Of a stretch of DNA of 64,000 bases, positions 1 to 9,055 are shown piece after piece. Below the pieces are notes generated by a model. The model searched no databases and was not told the origin of the DNA. It was given only the letters and a program-made list of their open reading frames with translations. The translations under genes were made by a program, and so were the position numbers. Location: assembly GCA_947579665.1 (NCBI GenBank), contig OX388348.1:992001-1056000 (forward strand), in the 5' to 3' direction. This stretch comes from Sympetrum striolatum (Eukaryota > Arthropoda > Insecta > Odonata > Libellulidae). How positions within the stretch are numbered: position 1 is the first letter of the stretch; the number at the start of each line of letters is the position of its first letter.

Positions 1-149
1 ACACTCCCTTTGACCATCCTCTACCTTGACCGGTACGCAAAGTCCAGATCCAACTCCAGAACTTATCAATCAACATAAGTCCCATCCACTCTTTACCGGC
101 CAGCCTTGTTCCCACACCCTAACACACTCCCAAACCCCCTCTCTAACCA

Positions 150-250
150 CATCCCAACCCACATCCCAACCCGCACCCTAACCCATACCCTAACCCACAC
201 CCATACCCTAACCCACACCCATACCCTAACCCACACCCATACCCTAACCC
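150..250. repeat. 18-bp C-rich tandem repeat built from degenerate CCCTAA-like hexamers
   Basis: Nearly four copies of the 18-bp unit ACCCATACCCTAACCCAC run from 181 to 250, preceded by looser hexamers (CCCAAC, CCACAT, CCGCAC) from about 150. The unit contains CCCTAA but is not the TTAGG repeat usual for insect telomeres and is very short, so it reads as an interstitial minisatellite rather than a chromosome end. It directly abuts the (TG)n tract at which the neighbouring retrotransposon ends. Confidence 0.85.
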
Positions 251-301
251 AATGTGTGTGTGTGTGTATGTGTGTGTGTGTGTGTGTGTGTATGTGTGTA
301 T
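249..301. repeat. (TG)n / (TGTA)-interrupted microsatellite, 3' flank of the Tx1-like element
   Basis: Starts CCAATGTGTG at 249 and continues as TG repeats with TATG interruptions to about 301. The same edge, CCAATG followed by TG repeats, recurs at 6802-6838 on the other side of the retrotransposon. The two tracts are therefore best read as the duplicated target site of that element; the interrupted part (268-301) may belong to the element tail or to the target. Confidence 0.8.
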
Positions 302-302
302 A

Positions 303-751
303 TTTATTCCACGTAGAGCCCCACGCCATATCCTCAGCACCAAACTAAAAACGGGGCCCAGGCCGCCCCACCAAACGCCTAACACCCTGTGCCCTCTATC
401 GAGGGGTGCACGAGTAAGAGGAGGCGGTGTCCCGCCACCCGAACTGAAGCCCCGGCCTAGCCGGCGGCATCGCCCTCGATGGCCCTCTATCGAGGGAGAG
501 TGCGTGAATGCGGGTGCGTGGGTTTGCGTTGGTCTGCGTGTACAAAAGGATGCTCCTCGCGTTAATAAAGCCTTCATCAAGGGTCTGACACGCTGGGGTC
601 TAACTGCTCCTCACCTTGCAGAGCTTTGCGTCGGTGAGATAACGTGCATCAAGCGGCGACAAAAGTAAATTACACGTCGCCACTCCATGACGCGATAACA
701 ATAAATAAATAAATAGATAAAAAGATAAAGGATAAAAGGTTTAAAAAGGGG
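303..751 (-). other. 3' UTR of the Tx1-like element
   Basis: Non-coding tract between the ORF2 stop and the TG microsatellite. It contains short AAAT/ATAA repeats next to ORF2 (about 700-735) and a more GC-rich middle. No poly(A) run is visible at the end; the element stops instead in a short sequence ending AATAAATATA (minus strand) directly before the CA repeat, as expected of microsatellite-targeted elements that need no poly(A) tail. Confidence 0.55.
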
Positions 752-3700
752 TCAGTTTAAGTGAAGGAGTGGGCAATCCTCCTTCAGCTCTCCCGTTTGG
801 GAATCGATCAGGAAATTTTTTTGGGTCCACACGCCGAGCATCTCCCCGCTGCAGCATGCCTCGGCGTGGTCTCTTTCTAATTTCAACCTTTTCCGGAGGG
901 CCCTCGAAAACGCCTCCGCGTAGGCGACGTCTCTCGTCCGCCCCCGGAAAAAGGCGTCTAGCTGTCTCCTAATTTCTCCCTTCGCCAACGAAAGGAGAAA
1001 GTTGGCGAGCCTGGTACCTGGGGACCCTCTCTCCAGGATTCCCCCATATATTTCCTTCACGAGGACCTCCCTTTTCCCCGTCAGGTTCTTTGTGGCCCCA
1101 ACGACCGCGCTCCACAGCGGCCTCGTCTTCGGACAGACGTATGCCAGGTGCCAGGCCGTGCCGACGACTCCCGGGCACCAAGGGCAGTCGTCTTTTTCTC
1201 TTATCCCGGTCTTCCTGAGAAAGGGGCAGTCCGCCCACGCGCCATGAGCCAGGCGCCATGCCGCGTCCCCATCATGCCCCAGGGTGGGGTGCGATCGGAG
1301 GGATCTCCACCTGATCTCCTCCCACGGCTCACGACCCGAGAGTGGCCAGATCTCGTTGTTTCTTCTGTACAGAACTTCTTTGTATACGGCCCTTTTGGGG
1401 ATCGGAAGATCCATCCTCCTCCCGAGCCTCGCGCTGGAGAAGACATAAACTCCCGCGCCCTCTCTCTCCGGCCCCATCGACCGCCACGCCCTGACTAGCG
1501 AGCGGCGAAAGCCGGAGAGCCGGCGCGACCCCGTGCCACGATCGAAAGCGTCCCTCCACGGACGCCCCCCCGTCGCGCGCCCGAAGCCCGCGGCCGCGAG
1601 CAACCTCCACGGCTCCGCTGCTGCCTCCTCTGAAAGGAGGAGCCTCTGTGCGGCGTTGAATCGAAATCCGAGGATCTTAACCCCAACGTCGACGAGCCCG
1701 AGTCCTCCCTCTCGAACCGGCGCCGTCGCCACCTTCTTCTTCACCCAGTGCTTTCTACCCAACCAAATGGCATCCACCAGCAGCCTCTGGATCCTTGAAG
1801 AAAATGAGGGTGAAGGCTGAAAGGTCTGGAGGGTGTGCCATATCTTGGGCGCGACGAACTGATTCGCCACGCACACCCTCCCCCTCAACGACATCGGGCT
1901 CATTCTTGGCTTCCAACTCCTGAGGGCCGTCTCGATCGTTTCGACCATCTCTTTCTCAAGAACCTCCCTTTCCGGATCTTCGTCGTTGAAGATCTTTCGG
2001 CCTAGGTATTTGCCGTGTTCCGAATTCCATCTTATTTCGAGGGGAGAGTCCTGCCTGCCTCTCCACCTGCCGACCCACAGCCCCACCGTCTTCTCTGCGT
2101 TTATCTTGGCCCCCGAAGACCGAGCGTAGAGGTCGTACGCCGGAAAAACCCGCCTTAAATCCTCCTCCTCCGATGCGAACACCGTCACGTCGTCCGCATA
2201 GACGCTGACGGCTATCCGCGTCTCCGGGTGGCGGGGGATAGAGGCACCGGTGAGCCTCGCTTTGAGGGCCCGAACGAGGGGCTCGAAGGCGAGGGTGTAC
2301 AGTTGTCCGGAAAGTGGACATCCCTGCCTTATTCCCCTTCGGAAAGGGATAGGGGGCGTAAGAGAGGACCCGACTCGGACCATGCATACGGCGTCCCGGT
2401 ACAGCGTCCGCAGCATGCCGATCAGTCGGTCCCCGAAACCCATTCTTTCTAAAATCTTGATCAAATAAGCGTGGCCGACTCGATCGAAGGCTTTCGACTG
2501 GTCCAAGGAGAGCACCGCCAGAGGCGTATCCTCGGCGTTCGCCGATCTCACCATGTCCCGCACAGTGGAGATGGCGTCAAAAATGCTTCTCCCCGGAACG
2601 CAGTACGACTGCTCGACGGATATGACAGATGCTATTACTCTGCTGACCCTCATCGATAATAATTTTGCCATTATTTTGTAATCCGTGTTGGTGATCGACA
2701 CGGGCCTCCAACCATCGATCGTTCTGCCCCCCCCGCTCTTCGGGACGAGGGCGATGACGGACGACCTGCTGGTTCTGGGGAGGCTTCCCCTCCGAAAGCT
2801 CTCCCGCACCATGTCCCCGAACAGGCCCTCAAGGACGTCCCAGAAGGCGATGTAGAATTCCGGGGTCAGTCCGTCTGACCCCGGGGTCTTGTTTCTATTA
2901 AGCTTCTTAAGTGCCTCCAGCATCTCGTCCTCCGAAACCTCCACGTTCAGCAAGGCCCTTTCGTCCTCGCAGACGCTGTCGAGGGCTTCGAAGAGGAGGG
3001 CTTCGTCCTCTTCACTTGTTAGAGGCTCCGCGTCTTTTGGGTCGAAAATTTCGCCAAAATAGGCGGAAACGTGCATTCTTATCGCCGCAAGGTCCTCCTC
3101 CCATCGACCGTCGATCTCCAGGCCCTCCAGCGGTCTCGGAACGACGCGCGTGTACCACTTCGCTACGTGAGGAGCCAGCGGGTCGTCGTTGACGATTATA
3201 TTCTCCCACCCCATCCTCGCCACGATAGCCTTAGCCCGCTGTAGTTGAATTCCTTCCTCTATGGCTTCCCTCTGCTGCCGTCTGAGTCTCCTCACGTAGT
3301 CGACCGTTCTCTCCTTCACTTCAAACTTTAGGGTCTCCCACTTCGATACCGGGTCTCCCAAACAACGTAGATCGTTGATCGCCGCGATGAGCGTCTTTAT
3401 GTTTTGAACGTACTCCTCGTTGCGCAGCAACCCATTGTCGAACCTCCAGTACGGAGGTCGAGGGATCACTCTTGGCAACGAAAGAGTGGCTGCCACCCCT
3501 CTATGGTCGGTAAACGACGGCACCGTCCTCATATTTTTAACGGCTGAGAGGCTCCCGCCGGACACGTATAAGCGGTCCAGCCTCGAGCGCACGTTTCCAC
3601 CCTCCGCTCCGTGAAAGGTGAAACCCTCCTCTCCCCTCCTCGTCTCCACCCACGGGTCCACCAGCTCCATGTCCTCCACCAAACTCCGGAGCGCGTTGGC

Positions 3701-4198
3701 GACCCGGGGATGTCTCTCCCTCCCGGAGGATCTGTCCCTCCCGGGGTCCAAAGTGACGTTAAAATCTCCCCCTAATATAGTCACTCTCGGTCCTCTGCGC
3801 TGCTGCCTCGTCGCTTCTAGGTGTTCTCTCAGCCGATCGATGACAGTCAGCGCCTCATGCTGCTCGTGCGGTCCGTAAAATGACACGAAGTCGAGCGTCA
3901 CACCCCCCAGGCCGACGGTCACACCCAAGGCGTGCCCGTCGCTAATCACGACGGGCGGGCGCGCACCTCCGCACACGGATCTGTGCACCGCGACCGCCGT
4001 TCCTGTGTGAGGCGTGGAGAGGGGAGAGAAGAAAAACTCGTACTGCGGCAGGGAGTCCATCGCAGGCGCGACGGTGTTGGTCTCCTGCAGCAGCACCACT
4101 TCCGGCCGATGGGCCTCCAAGAAGGCCGTCAGGTGTGCCCACTTTAGAGTTCCCCTCACGGAGCGAACGTTTAGCGAGATTATTCTCAAATCTGTCAT
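752..4198 (-). CDS. ORF2 of Tx1-like retrotransposon: APE endonuclease, reverse transcriptase, C-terminal zinc motif
   Basis: About 1148 residues. The reading frame extends upstream to 4225 only through a TTG; the first ATG (4198) lies just before the endonuclease fold and is taken as the start. Residues 1-230 are an AP-like endonuclease with the expected catalytic stretches: QETNT (metal-binding Glu), GGDFNVTLD, SRLDRLYVS and a TDH in place of the common SDH. Reverse transcriptase blocks follow from about residue 430 (NKTPGSDGLTPEF, LDQSKAFDRV, RQGCPLSGQLY, and YADD at about residue 667). A C-x2-C...H-x4-C motif lies near 1005-1022. The protein would nick the target and prime reverse transcription there. 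Block wording matches the Tx1 group better than R1, jockey or CR1. The length is slightly below that of vertebrate Tx1 proteins. No disabling mutation is seen. Confidence 0.9.
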   Translation of the reverse strand: MTDLRIISLNVRSVRGTLKWAHLTAFLEAHRPEVVLLQETNTVAPAMDSLPQYEFFFSPLSTPHTGTAVAVHRSVCGGARPPVVISDGHALGVTVGLGGVTLDFVSFYGPHEQHEALTVIDRLREHLEATRQQRRGPRVTILGGDFNVTLDPGRDRSSGRERHPRVANALRSLVEDMELVDPWVETRRGEEGFTFHGAEGGNVRSRLDRLYVSGGSLSAVKNMRTVPSFTDHRGVAATLSLPRVIPRPPYWRFDNGLLRNEEYVQNIKTLIAAINDLRCLGDPVSKWETLKFEVKERTVDYVRRLRRQQREAIEEGIQLQRAKAIVARMGWENIIVNDDPLAPHVAKWYTRVVPRPLEGLEIDGRWEEDLAAIRMHVSAYFGEIFDPKDAEPLTSEEDEALLFEALDSVCEDERALLNVEVSEDEMLEALKKLNRNKTPGSDGLTPEFYIAFWDVLEGLFGDMVRESFRRGSLPRTSRSSVIALVPKSGGGRTIDGWRPVSITNTDYKIMAKLLSMRVSRVIASVISVEQSYCVPGRSIFDAISTVRDMVRSANAEDTPLAVLSLDQSKAFDRVGHAYLIKILERMGFGDRLIGMLRTLYRDAVCMVRVGSSLTPPIPFRRGIRQGCPLSGQLYTLAFEPLVRALKARLTGASIPRHPETRIAVSVYADDVTVFASEEEDLRRVFPAYDLYARSSGAKINAEKTVGLWVGRWRGRQDSPLEIRWNSEHGKYLGRKIFNDEDPEREVLEKEMVETIETALRSWKPRMSPMSLRGRVCVANQFVAPKIWHTLQTFQPSPSFSSRIQRLLVDAIWLGRKHWVKKKVATAPVREGGLGLVDVGVKILGFRFNAAQRLLLSEEAAAEPWRLLAAAGFGRATGGRPWRDAFDRGTGSRRLSGFRRSLVRAWRSMGPEREGAGVYVFSSARLGRRMDLPIPKRAVYKEVLYRRNNEIWPLSGREPWEEIRWRSLRSHPTLGHDGDAAWRLAHGAWADCPFLRKTGIREKDDCPWCPGVVGTAWHLAYVCPKTRPLWSAVVGATKNLTGKREVLVKEIYGGILERGSPGTRLANFLLSLAKGEIRRQLDAFFRGRTRDVAYAEAFSRALRKRLKLERDHAEACCSGEMLGVWTQKNFLIDSQTGELKEDCPLLHLN

Positions 4199-4709
4199 AT
4201 CCGTCCTCGAGCAAGGACAATCCAATCAAGAAACGACGAGCAAACTATAAAAGGATCATAAAAAGCTGGAGCGTCGTACATATGATAAAAACAGACGTGC
4301 TTTAAACCACGCACTATGATGCGCGAATAAATAAATAAATAAATAAATAAATTTATAAATTTATAAAAGCACGGACGAACACGAATAATAAATAAATAAA
4401 TAGACAGACACACTGGCCGAAGGCGGCGCAATAAAATCCCTATTTAAAATTGCTCGTTTCATCAAAAGGATAACCAAGGGCACAAATCGGACACACACAC
4501 TTAAAACATCCGAGGAATGGATGCATTTAAAACAAGGACAATAAATAAATATTAATAAATAAATATAAATAAAAATATATATACACGACACCGACCGACC
4601 GACCGACACCGACGAAGTAGATGCGTGTAATGGGCAAAAAATATTGATAAGGGCAATAGATATTTTCAAAATATGTAAATAAATAATGATGGTTATAAAT
4701 ATGACAAAA
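4199..4709 (-). other. AT-rich spacer between ORF1 and ORF2 with AAAT repeats
   Basis: About 510 bp with no coding potential separates the two ORFs of the Tx1-like element. It contains several (AAAT)n runs (about 4326-4352, 4386-4401, 4540-4575) and a CGAC repeat near 4590-4606. Non-LTR elements usually have overlapping or closely spaced ORFs, so the spacer is unusually long. It could hold signals for downstream translation, or be an expanded simple repeat; the sequence does not decide. Confidence 0.6.
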
Positions 4710-6545
4710 TTATGCATTGAAGATGTCGTCCTGTAGGGCGTGCTGGACCAACCTCTTGATCCTCATCTTCATTGCCCCCTGTTTTACGACTTTCTGCTTG
4801 TCGAGGGTGGCCAGGACTTTAAATGCTTCGATGGGTTCACTGAAATTTTCTTTTAAGGCGGCGATCCTGTCCGTCCTCCCCTTTACGTCTCGCAAGAATT
4901 TACTTAGGGATAAAAAAGATATGTTTGTGAACCCGGGATTTTTTGTGTAATAATCCGCTATTTGTTTAAGCCCCTCGTCATCCGGGCGCATTTCTTTGGT
5001 TATTTTCGGATTCTTTTCTTTCCTTTGCACTTGACCGAGGAGGTTATCTTCTGGGGTTCCCGTGTGTGTTTTCCTCTTTTGAGAGGCCGAGAGCTCGAGG
5101 CTCTCAATCGCGACTGATGGTGGCGAATCCATGGCAAGAGGGGCAAGGAGTTTAGCCGTTTGCGAGTCGACCAGATTGATTTCCTCAGGAGTAATATCTG
5201 TCTCGGGAGGAGTTTTGCCCTCCTCTGATGATAGTGCACCGGACTGAGTGGTCGCGGAAACAACGGGGACAGAGGTACTCGTGGAGGAACTCAGATCATC
5301 AGAGGTAGAGGGAGCATTGGTGGTGGCTAGCGGGACGCCATCCGTTGACGGTACGGTTTTTGGTATTTGTTTCGAGGTGGCGTTTGATTTTGGGCATGTG
5401 TTGGCTGCGTGGCCGTCCTCCCCGCACTGGAAACACCTACCGTCGTCAACTCTTAAGAATACCCGGTAAGGGGTGTCCCCAACGTCGACGACGAAGGAGT
5501 CGGGCATCCTGATCCCTTCCCTGATGACCATATGTACCATCCTCCTCCATGAGGAGACGTGAGTAAAGTCATCGACTCTAATGCCGGATGTCAGGGGATA
5601 AATCGGCGACACTATTCTTCCGGCCTCGCTTAGTATCTCGAGTAAGTCTTTGTTAGAGACCTCGGGCGGGATGTTGCTCAGAAAAACTTTTTTAGCCGCG
5701 GTCACCATGCGGCGTGCCGCGACCCATGTGTTGTTTATCTCGACACCGCCGAAGTCGGAGATAAATGTGTCGACCAGTGCCTCGCTCGCGAGGTAGATAC
5801 AAATTCTATTCTGGGAGAGCCGCGTGGCATGCGTGATTTTACTCCCGCCCCCTATTTTACTAGCAACCGCGAAGACATATTGGTGAACTGGGGTGTCCGG
5901 CAAACCTTGCATTATAATACCCCTTTTTCGGTTAGGACCGGTCAGCACCGGCGTTACCCTTCGACGCGTGAAAGAAAAAGTCCCGTTGGGACTCTCGTGT
6001 GTAGGTGTGCGTGCGTAATTTCCAAGAGATTCCCCTCGAACCCGCTGCGCGTATGTGCCGAGAGGAGGGGCTGTAGGCGCTGGCGGGAAAGGAATGGACG
6101 GTAACGTAGTAGAATCTGAAATGTATGTTGACGAAGCCAAAGTGGAAGGGGAAACGACAAGAGAGTGCCCCGGGGTGGATGGAGGGGCGGTAGGGGGGGC
6201 GACCAGCTCTGAGGTAGAGGGAGGAGAGGAGACGTGCGCCGAGTCTCCTGCGTCGCTACGTAGGGGTGGTAGCTGAACAGGTCTGCGTATGGGAGGGGGA
6301 GCTGGCGTGGAGGTAGGGGATACTGGCCTAGAAGTAGGGGAGGCAGGTCGAGGGACGGGGGAGGTAGGCCTCGAGGTATGGGAGGACGAGCTTTTGGGAG
6401 CACATGGCGATGAGTCACCAGACAATTGAGAAGCGGGCGTAGATAGAATTGATTTATAGGTCAATTTCTGCGAATTACACTGACTACTTCCAGATAAATC
6501 CATCTCTGAGGATGAAGGCGACACTGTAGGTGAAGCCACGTCCAT
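4710..6545 (-). CDS. ORF1 of Tx1-like retrotransposon: gag-like CCHC protein
   Basis: About 611 residues from the ATG at 6545 (the frame is open a little further upstream but only via GTG). The N-terminal third is Ser/Pro/Thr-rich with repeats of the form RPxSPTSRP and looks disordered. A folded middle region with RRM-like spacing (GIIMQGLPD, VFLSNIPPEVSNKDLLEIL, then a DDF/MVIREG stretch) leads to one zinc knuckle, CFQCGEDGHAANTCP (C-x2-C-x4-H-x4-C), near residue 385. This order is typical of Tx1-group ORF1 proteins, which bind element RNA and form the ribonucleoprotein. The C-terminal third is low-complexity then charged and helical. Only one knuckle is seen, fewer than the three usual in R1-type elements. 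Confidence 0.85.
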   Translation of the reverse strand: MDVASPTVSPSSSEMDLSGSSQCNSQKLTYKSILSTPASQLSGDSSPCAPKSSSSHTSRPTSPVPRPASPTSRPVSPTSTPAPPPIRRPVQLPPLRSDAGDSAHVSSPPSTSELVAPPTAPPSTPGHSLVVSPSTLASSTYISDSTTLPSIPFPPAPTAPPLGTYAQRVRGESLGNYARTPTHESPNGTFSFTRRRVTPVLTGPNRKRGIIMQGLPDTPVHQYVFAVASKIGGGSKITHATRLSQNRICIYLASEALVDTFISDFGGVEINNTWVAARRMVTAAKKVFLSNIPPEVSNKDLLEILSEAGRIVSPIYPLTSGIRVDDFTHVSSWRRMVHMVIREGIRMPDSFVVDVGDTPYRVFLRVDDGRCFQCGEDGHAANTCPKSNATSKQIPKTVPSTDGVPLATTNAPSTSDDLSSSTSTSVPVVSATTQSGALSSEEGKTPPETDITPEEINLVDSQTAKLLAPLAMDSPPSVAIESLELSASQKRKTHTGTPEDNLLGQVQRKEKNPKITKEMRPDDEGLKQIADYYTKNPGFTNISFLSLSKFLRDVKGRTDRIAALKENFSEPIEAFKVLATLDKQKVVKQGAMKMRIKRLVQHALQDDIFNA

Positions 6546-6801
6546 TTCTGCCGCCACCGAGGCGGCAGATGACGAACGTGTGAGACTCACGCTGATGGCG
6601 AGCGTATGCGAACAACACGAGACGAAAAACCAGACAAATCAACAAATTGGACACTCACCGACGATCACTGGATGAAGACGAAGCACAAACGAAGCGAACA
6701 AACACAGAACGATGAGATGAAACGATGACAACGATGAAAGAAAGCGCACACAAAGTAAGAGACCGGGAGCGAAGCCGAAACACGTCCGAACGCTACGGAG
6801 T
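6546..6801 (-). other. 5' UTR and probable internal promoter region of the Tx1-like element
   Basis: About 256 bp between the microsatellite boundary and the ORF1 start. On the minus strand it begins ACTCCGTAGCG directly after CATTGG. No TATA box is obvious. Non-LTR elements of this type are transcribed from promoters inside the 5' UTR; that role is inferred from family knowledge. Confidence 0.5.
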
Positions 6802-6804
6802 CCA

Positions 6805-6840
<36 letters not shown>
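6802..6840. repeat. (TG)n microsatellite, 5' flank of the Tx1-like element
   Basis: CCAATG followed by about 16 TG dinucleotides, ending TGTTTG. It shares the CCAATG(TG)n edge with 249-267 and so marks the other copy of the duplicated target site. Confidence 0.9.
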
Positions 6841-6841
<1 letters not shown>

Positions 6842-7320
6842 TGGGCGCTCTAACGTGAAAAATATTAGTCGTATCAATACCAAAATTCATATATAGTACT
6901 GTGGTGTGTGCTGTCAGAGTTGATTAGTTTTTGGAGTAAATCGGTCAACCGGAAGTCGAGCTTTATTCATTAAAGCTCATTTCCGGTTTTCAAAATATCT
7001 CCATAAATATGATATATACGTATATTGTATTTCTTATAAAAGTTTTAGATAATGTAATTTACTATAACTTTTATATTTAACATATTTTTGTATCACTGAT
7101 TGTTTAGGAGTTATTCATGAAATACTGATAAACTTGAAGTTGCTGATTATGTACTTTGTGGGCGCTCTGGGCTCTATGGGCGAAAGGCCAGTTTCATCGT
7201 TTTTCATCCAGCATGTCCCGAAAAACATTATTTATAATGTTTAGAGTTCGAAATTACTGTCGTAGATAAGTATTTACTTCTTATATATGGAGAAAGTCAT
7301 GTGCTGGCCAAATCAGATTT
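6841..7320. repeat. Dispersed repeat related to the 59.9-60.4 kb tandem array
   Basis: Contains the segments AACCGGAAGT (6947), TTTAGATAATGTAATTTACT (about 7046), GTATCACTGATTGTTTAGGAGTTATTC (about 7090) and AGTCATGTGCTGGCCA (about 7294), all with close matches at 59930-60425. TGTGGGCGCTCT occurs twice (about 6839 and 7156). A 42-bp hairpin lies at 6947-6988 (AACCGGAA...TTCCGGTT around GAGCTTTA/TAAAGCTC). No ORF is present. Confidence 0.6.
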
Positions 7321-8249
7321 TTTTATTTGAATGCATACCTTCTGCTTCCAGGTGACAGCATCACTCTTCCTGTTTTCTAAAATTGCCTTCTTCTCTACAC
7401 CAACGCAAGCAAGAGCTCCTCCACAGTGAAGTTCAGATTTCTTTTAACTTCTTTCTTCTGACACTTTGTTATTTTCGAAGCAACAATATTAGCGATGCGT
7501 TCTTGTTCTAAAATGACGCACAGAGAATGTATGAGAAACATTTTCAGGCAAATCATCCTCTCGAAATTGTTATTCCACGACTAAAATAAGAAACTTTATT
7601 TAATTTACCTTCTTATTACCGACTTTTAACAACGATTCTTTCTAATTTAATTTTGCAAAAGAAATAAGCCCTGCAACCGATAAAAGTTAAGTGTATTCCT
7701 TATGGAACCGTATTATGGACTCCTGGGTTCTAACCCGGTTTTTCTTAGTAAAGGGAATCGTTTTCCTATGGGTTTCTAACTCGTAGAAACACGATGCAGT
7801 TTGTTTCGAATCTCTAAGTCAAGCCGTTTCTGAAATAAAGGGGGGGACGGACGGACTCTTCGGAACTTATGTATAAGGATTCCCGTCTGGCGTTTTTAAA
7901 TTAGCTTTTATCATAAATCTCTGCCTCGACCACCGGCCTTCCGAGATGCTCATCTCGCTTTATCTGGACCCATTCGTTAGTGAGGTTTATAAGTTTGTTC
8001 TCTTCGGGGCGTGTTTTCTTCGGATGTCACGTGCGTTCGTTGAAGGCTGGGTTTTGCTGCGTTAAAACTTTGTTCTTAAGTCTTGTTCAGTTTTCTGATT
8101 TCTCACTGCAGGCATAAGGAGTTCGTTTTCACATTCACTTTCAGATTGTTTTACATCTCAGAAATAGTTGTATATCTTTTGATCGCAAATTATTTTAATA
8201 CTTTTTTTTACGCGCAAACTCTGTGCGTTAACAGTCAGAATTCTATAAC
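7321..8249. other. Gene-free AT-rich stretch with a fragment related to the 44.9 kb hAT-type element
   Basis: At 7571-7700 a run including TTATTCCACGACTAAAATAAG, TTCTAATTTAATTTTGCAAAA and CCGATAAAAGTTA parallels 45712-45845 inside the non-autonomous hAT-like element, so this is probably a fragment of a relative. A poly-G run (GGGGGGG) lies near 7842. No coding sequence is recognised in the remainder. Confidence 0.4.
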
Positions 8250-8384
8250 GTAAAATGAAAAACTTTGTAAATTCCACACTAAGTTTATTCGTAATTTGCA
8301 TTACATTACGTACATTGCATTTGCAAATTACGAATCCGGTCGCGAATAAACTAAGTGTGGAATTTAAAAAGTTTTTCATTTTAC
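8250..8384. mobile_element. 135-bp fold-back (MITE-like) element
   Basis: Left arm starts GTAAAATGAAAAACTTTG at 8250; the right arm ends with its complement, finishing CATTTTAC at 8384. About 45 bp per arm pair with few mismatches, through AAATTCCACACT.AGTTTATTCG and an inner GTAATTTGCA/TGCAAATTAC pair. The flanks do not give a clear target duplication. No coding capacity; superfamily unknown. Confidence 0.75.
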
Positions 8385-8527
8385 TATGGCTTTACACGAA
8401 GTCACGCCTGCTAATATTAATTTCAATCGTTATACGTTATGATACTAAATAGTGTGCCATATATTGTCATAATGCATTAATATTTCTGTAAACCTGAAAT
8501 ATATTATGTAAATTAATTCCCGTTTTC

Positions 8528-9055
8528 ATCTACATCTACATTCATACCCTAAAAGCCGCCTTTCGGCGTGTGGCAGTAGGTGTGAACACCAGTTGAATCT
8601 AAACTACTTCCTTATTCGGTTATTGTCGCGTATTGTTCGCGAAAAGAATGAATCTCTAAAACGATTCGTCCTAGCATCTAGCATTTCTTTTAACTTCATT
8701 ATCGGATCGGTAGAGGTGGGTTGCATGATACCGATTGTATCTTCCGAAAATGTAGTTTCTCTGAAGCAATCGCAGCCTAGCTTCCAATCTCCTTTTTTTC
8801 AAGGATTCCCAACCTACATCTGAGAGCATTTTTGTAACGCTTTCTTTTTTATCGTAGCATTTCTTAACAAAACGAACCGCTTTACGCTGCACTTTCTCGA
8901 GTTCACGGTTCATCCGCCGGATCCCATATTCTTGCCGCATATTCCAGAAGGGGTCTGACCAAGGTAAAATAACATCGCTCTCTCACCTTTTCATCGCATT
9001 TACCGACAATACGCTTTACAAAGCCAAGCCTTTTACTTGCTTTGCCGCAGATTGC
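8528..9055 (-). pseudogene. 3' fragment of a non-LTR retrotransposon RT gene (CR1/jockey-like)
   Basis: On the minus strand two frames carry the region just after the RT palm. One, about 9040-8940, reads RLGFVKRIVGKCDEKVRE then LVRPLLEYAARIWDP. The next, 8940-8671, reads ELEKVQRKAVRFVKKCYDKK and SVTKMLSDVGWESLKKRR. This thumb/post-RT pattern is common to jockey, CR1 and L2-type elements. A frameshift separates the two parts near 8935. The ORF is followed by a short 3' UTR with a CGCCGAAAGGCGG hairpin (8555-8567) and a tail of ATGTAG repeats (8528-8545), the expected 3' terminus. Endonuclease and catalytic RT parts are absent: a 5'-truncated dead copy. Confidence 0.75.

Larger units (their letters stand above)
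268..6801 (-). mobile_element. Full-length Tx1-clade (L1-like) non-LTR retrotransposon in a (CA)n microsatellite
   Basis: Minus-strand element of about 6.5 kb: short 5' UTR (6801-6546), ORF1 (6545-4710), a long AT-rich spacer (4709-4199), ORF2 (4198-752) and a 3' UTR down to about 300. Both ORFs are free of stops and frameshifts. RT block wording such as a GIRQGCPLSGQLY stretch followed by YADD is that of Tx1-group elements. Both ends abut CCAATG(TG)n, consistent with insertion into a CA microsatellite; other Tx1-group families (for example the fish elements Kibi and Koshi) are known to target simple repeats. The intact ORFs and matching flanks suggest a recent insertion. The exact 3' end is uncertain by about 30 bp because it merges with the repeat. 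Confidence 0.85.

Noticed and set aside
150..250. Telomere
   Set aside because: The array is about 100 bp, degenerate, internal to the window and not TTAGG; it is an interstitial minisatellite.
143..580. Open frames across the CA microsatellite and C-rich minisatellite (HTHT, GLGYGCG repeats)
   Set aside because: Simple-repeat translation only; no gene.
268..6801. R1-clade Waldo element, which also targets CA-type microsatellites
   Set aside because: The RT block wording (RQGCPLSGQLY, LDQSKAFDRV) and single zinc knuckle in ORF1 match the Tx1/L1 group rather than R1.
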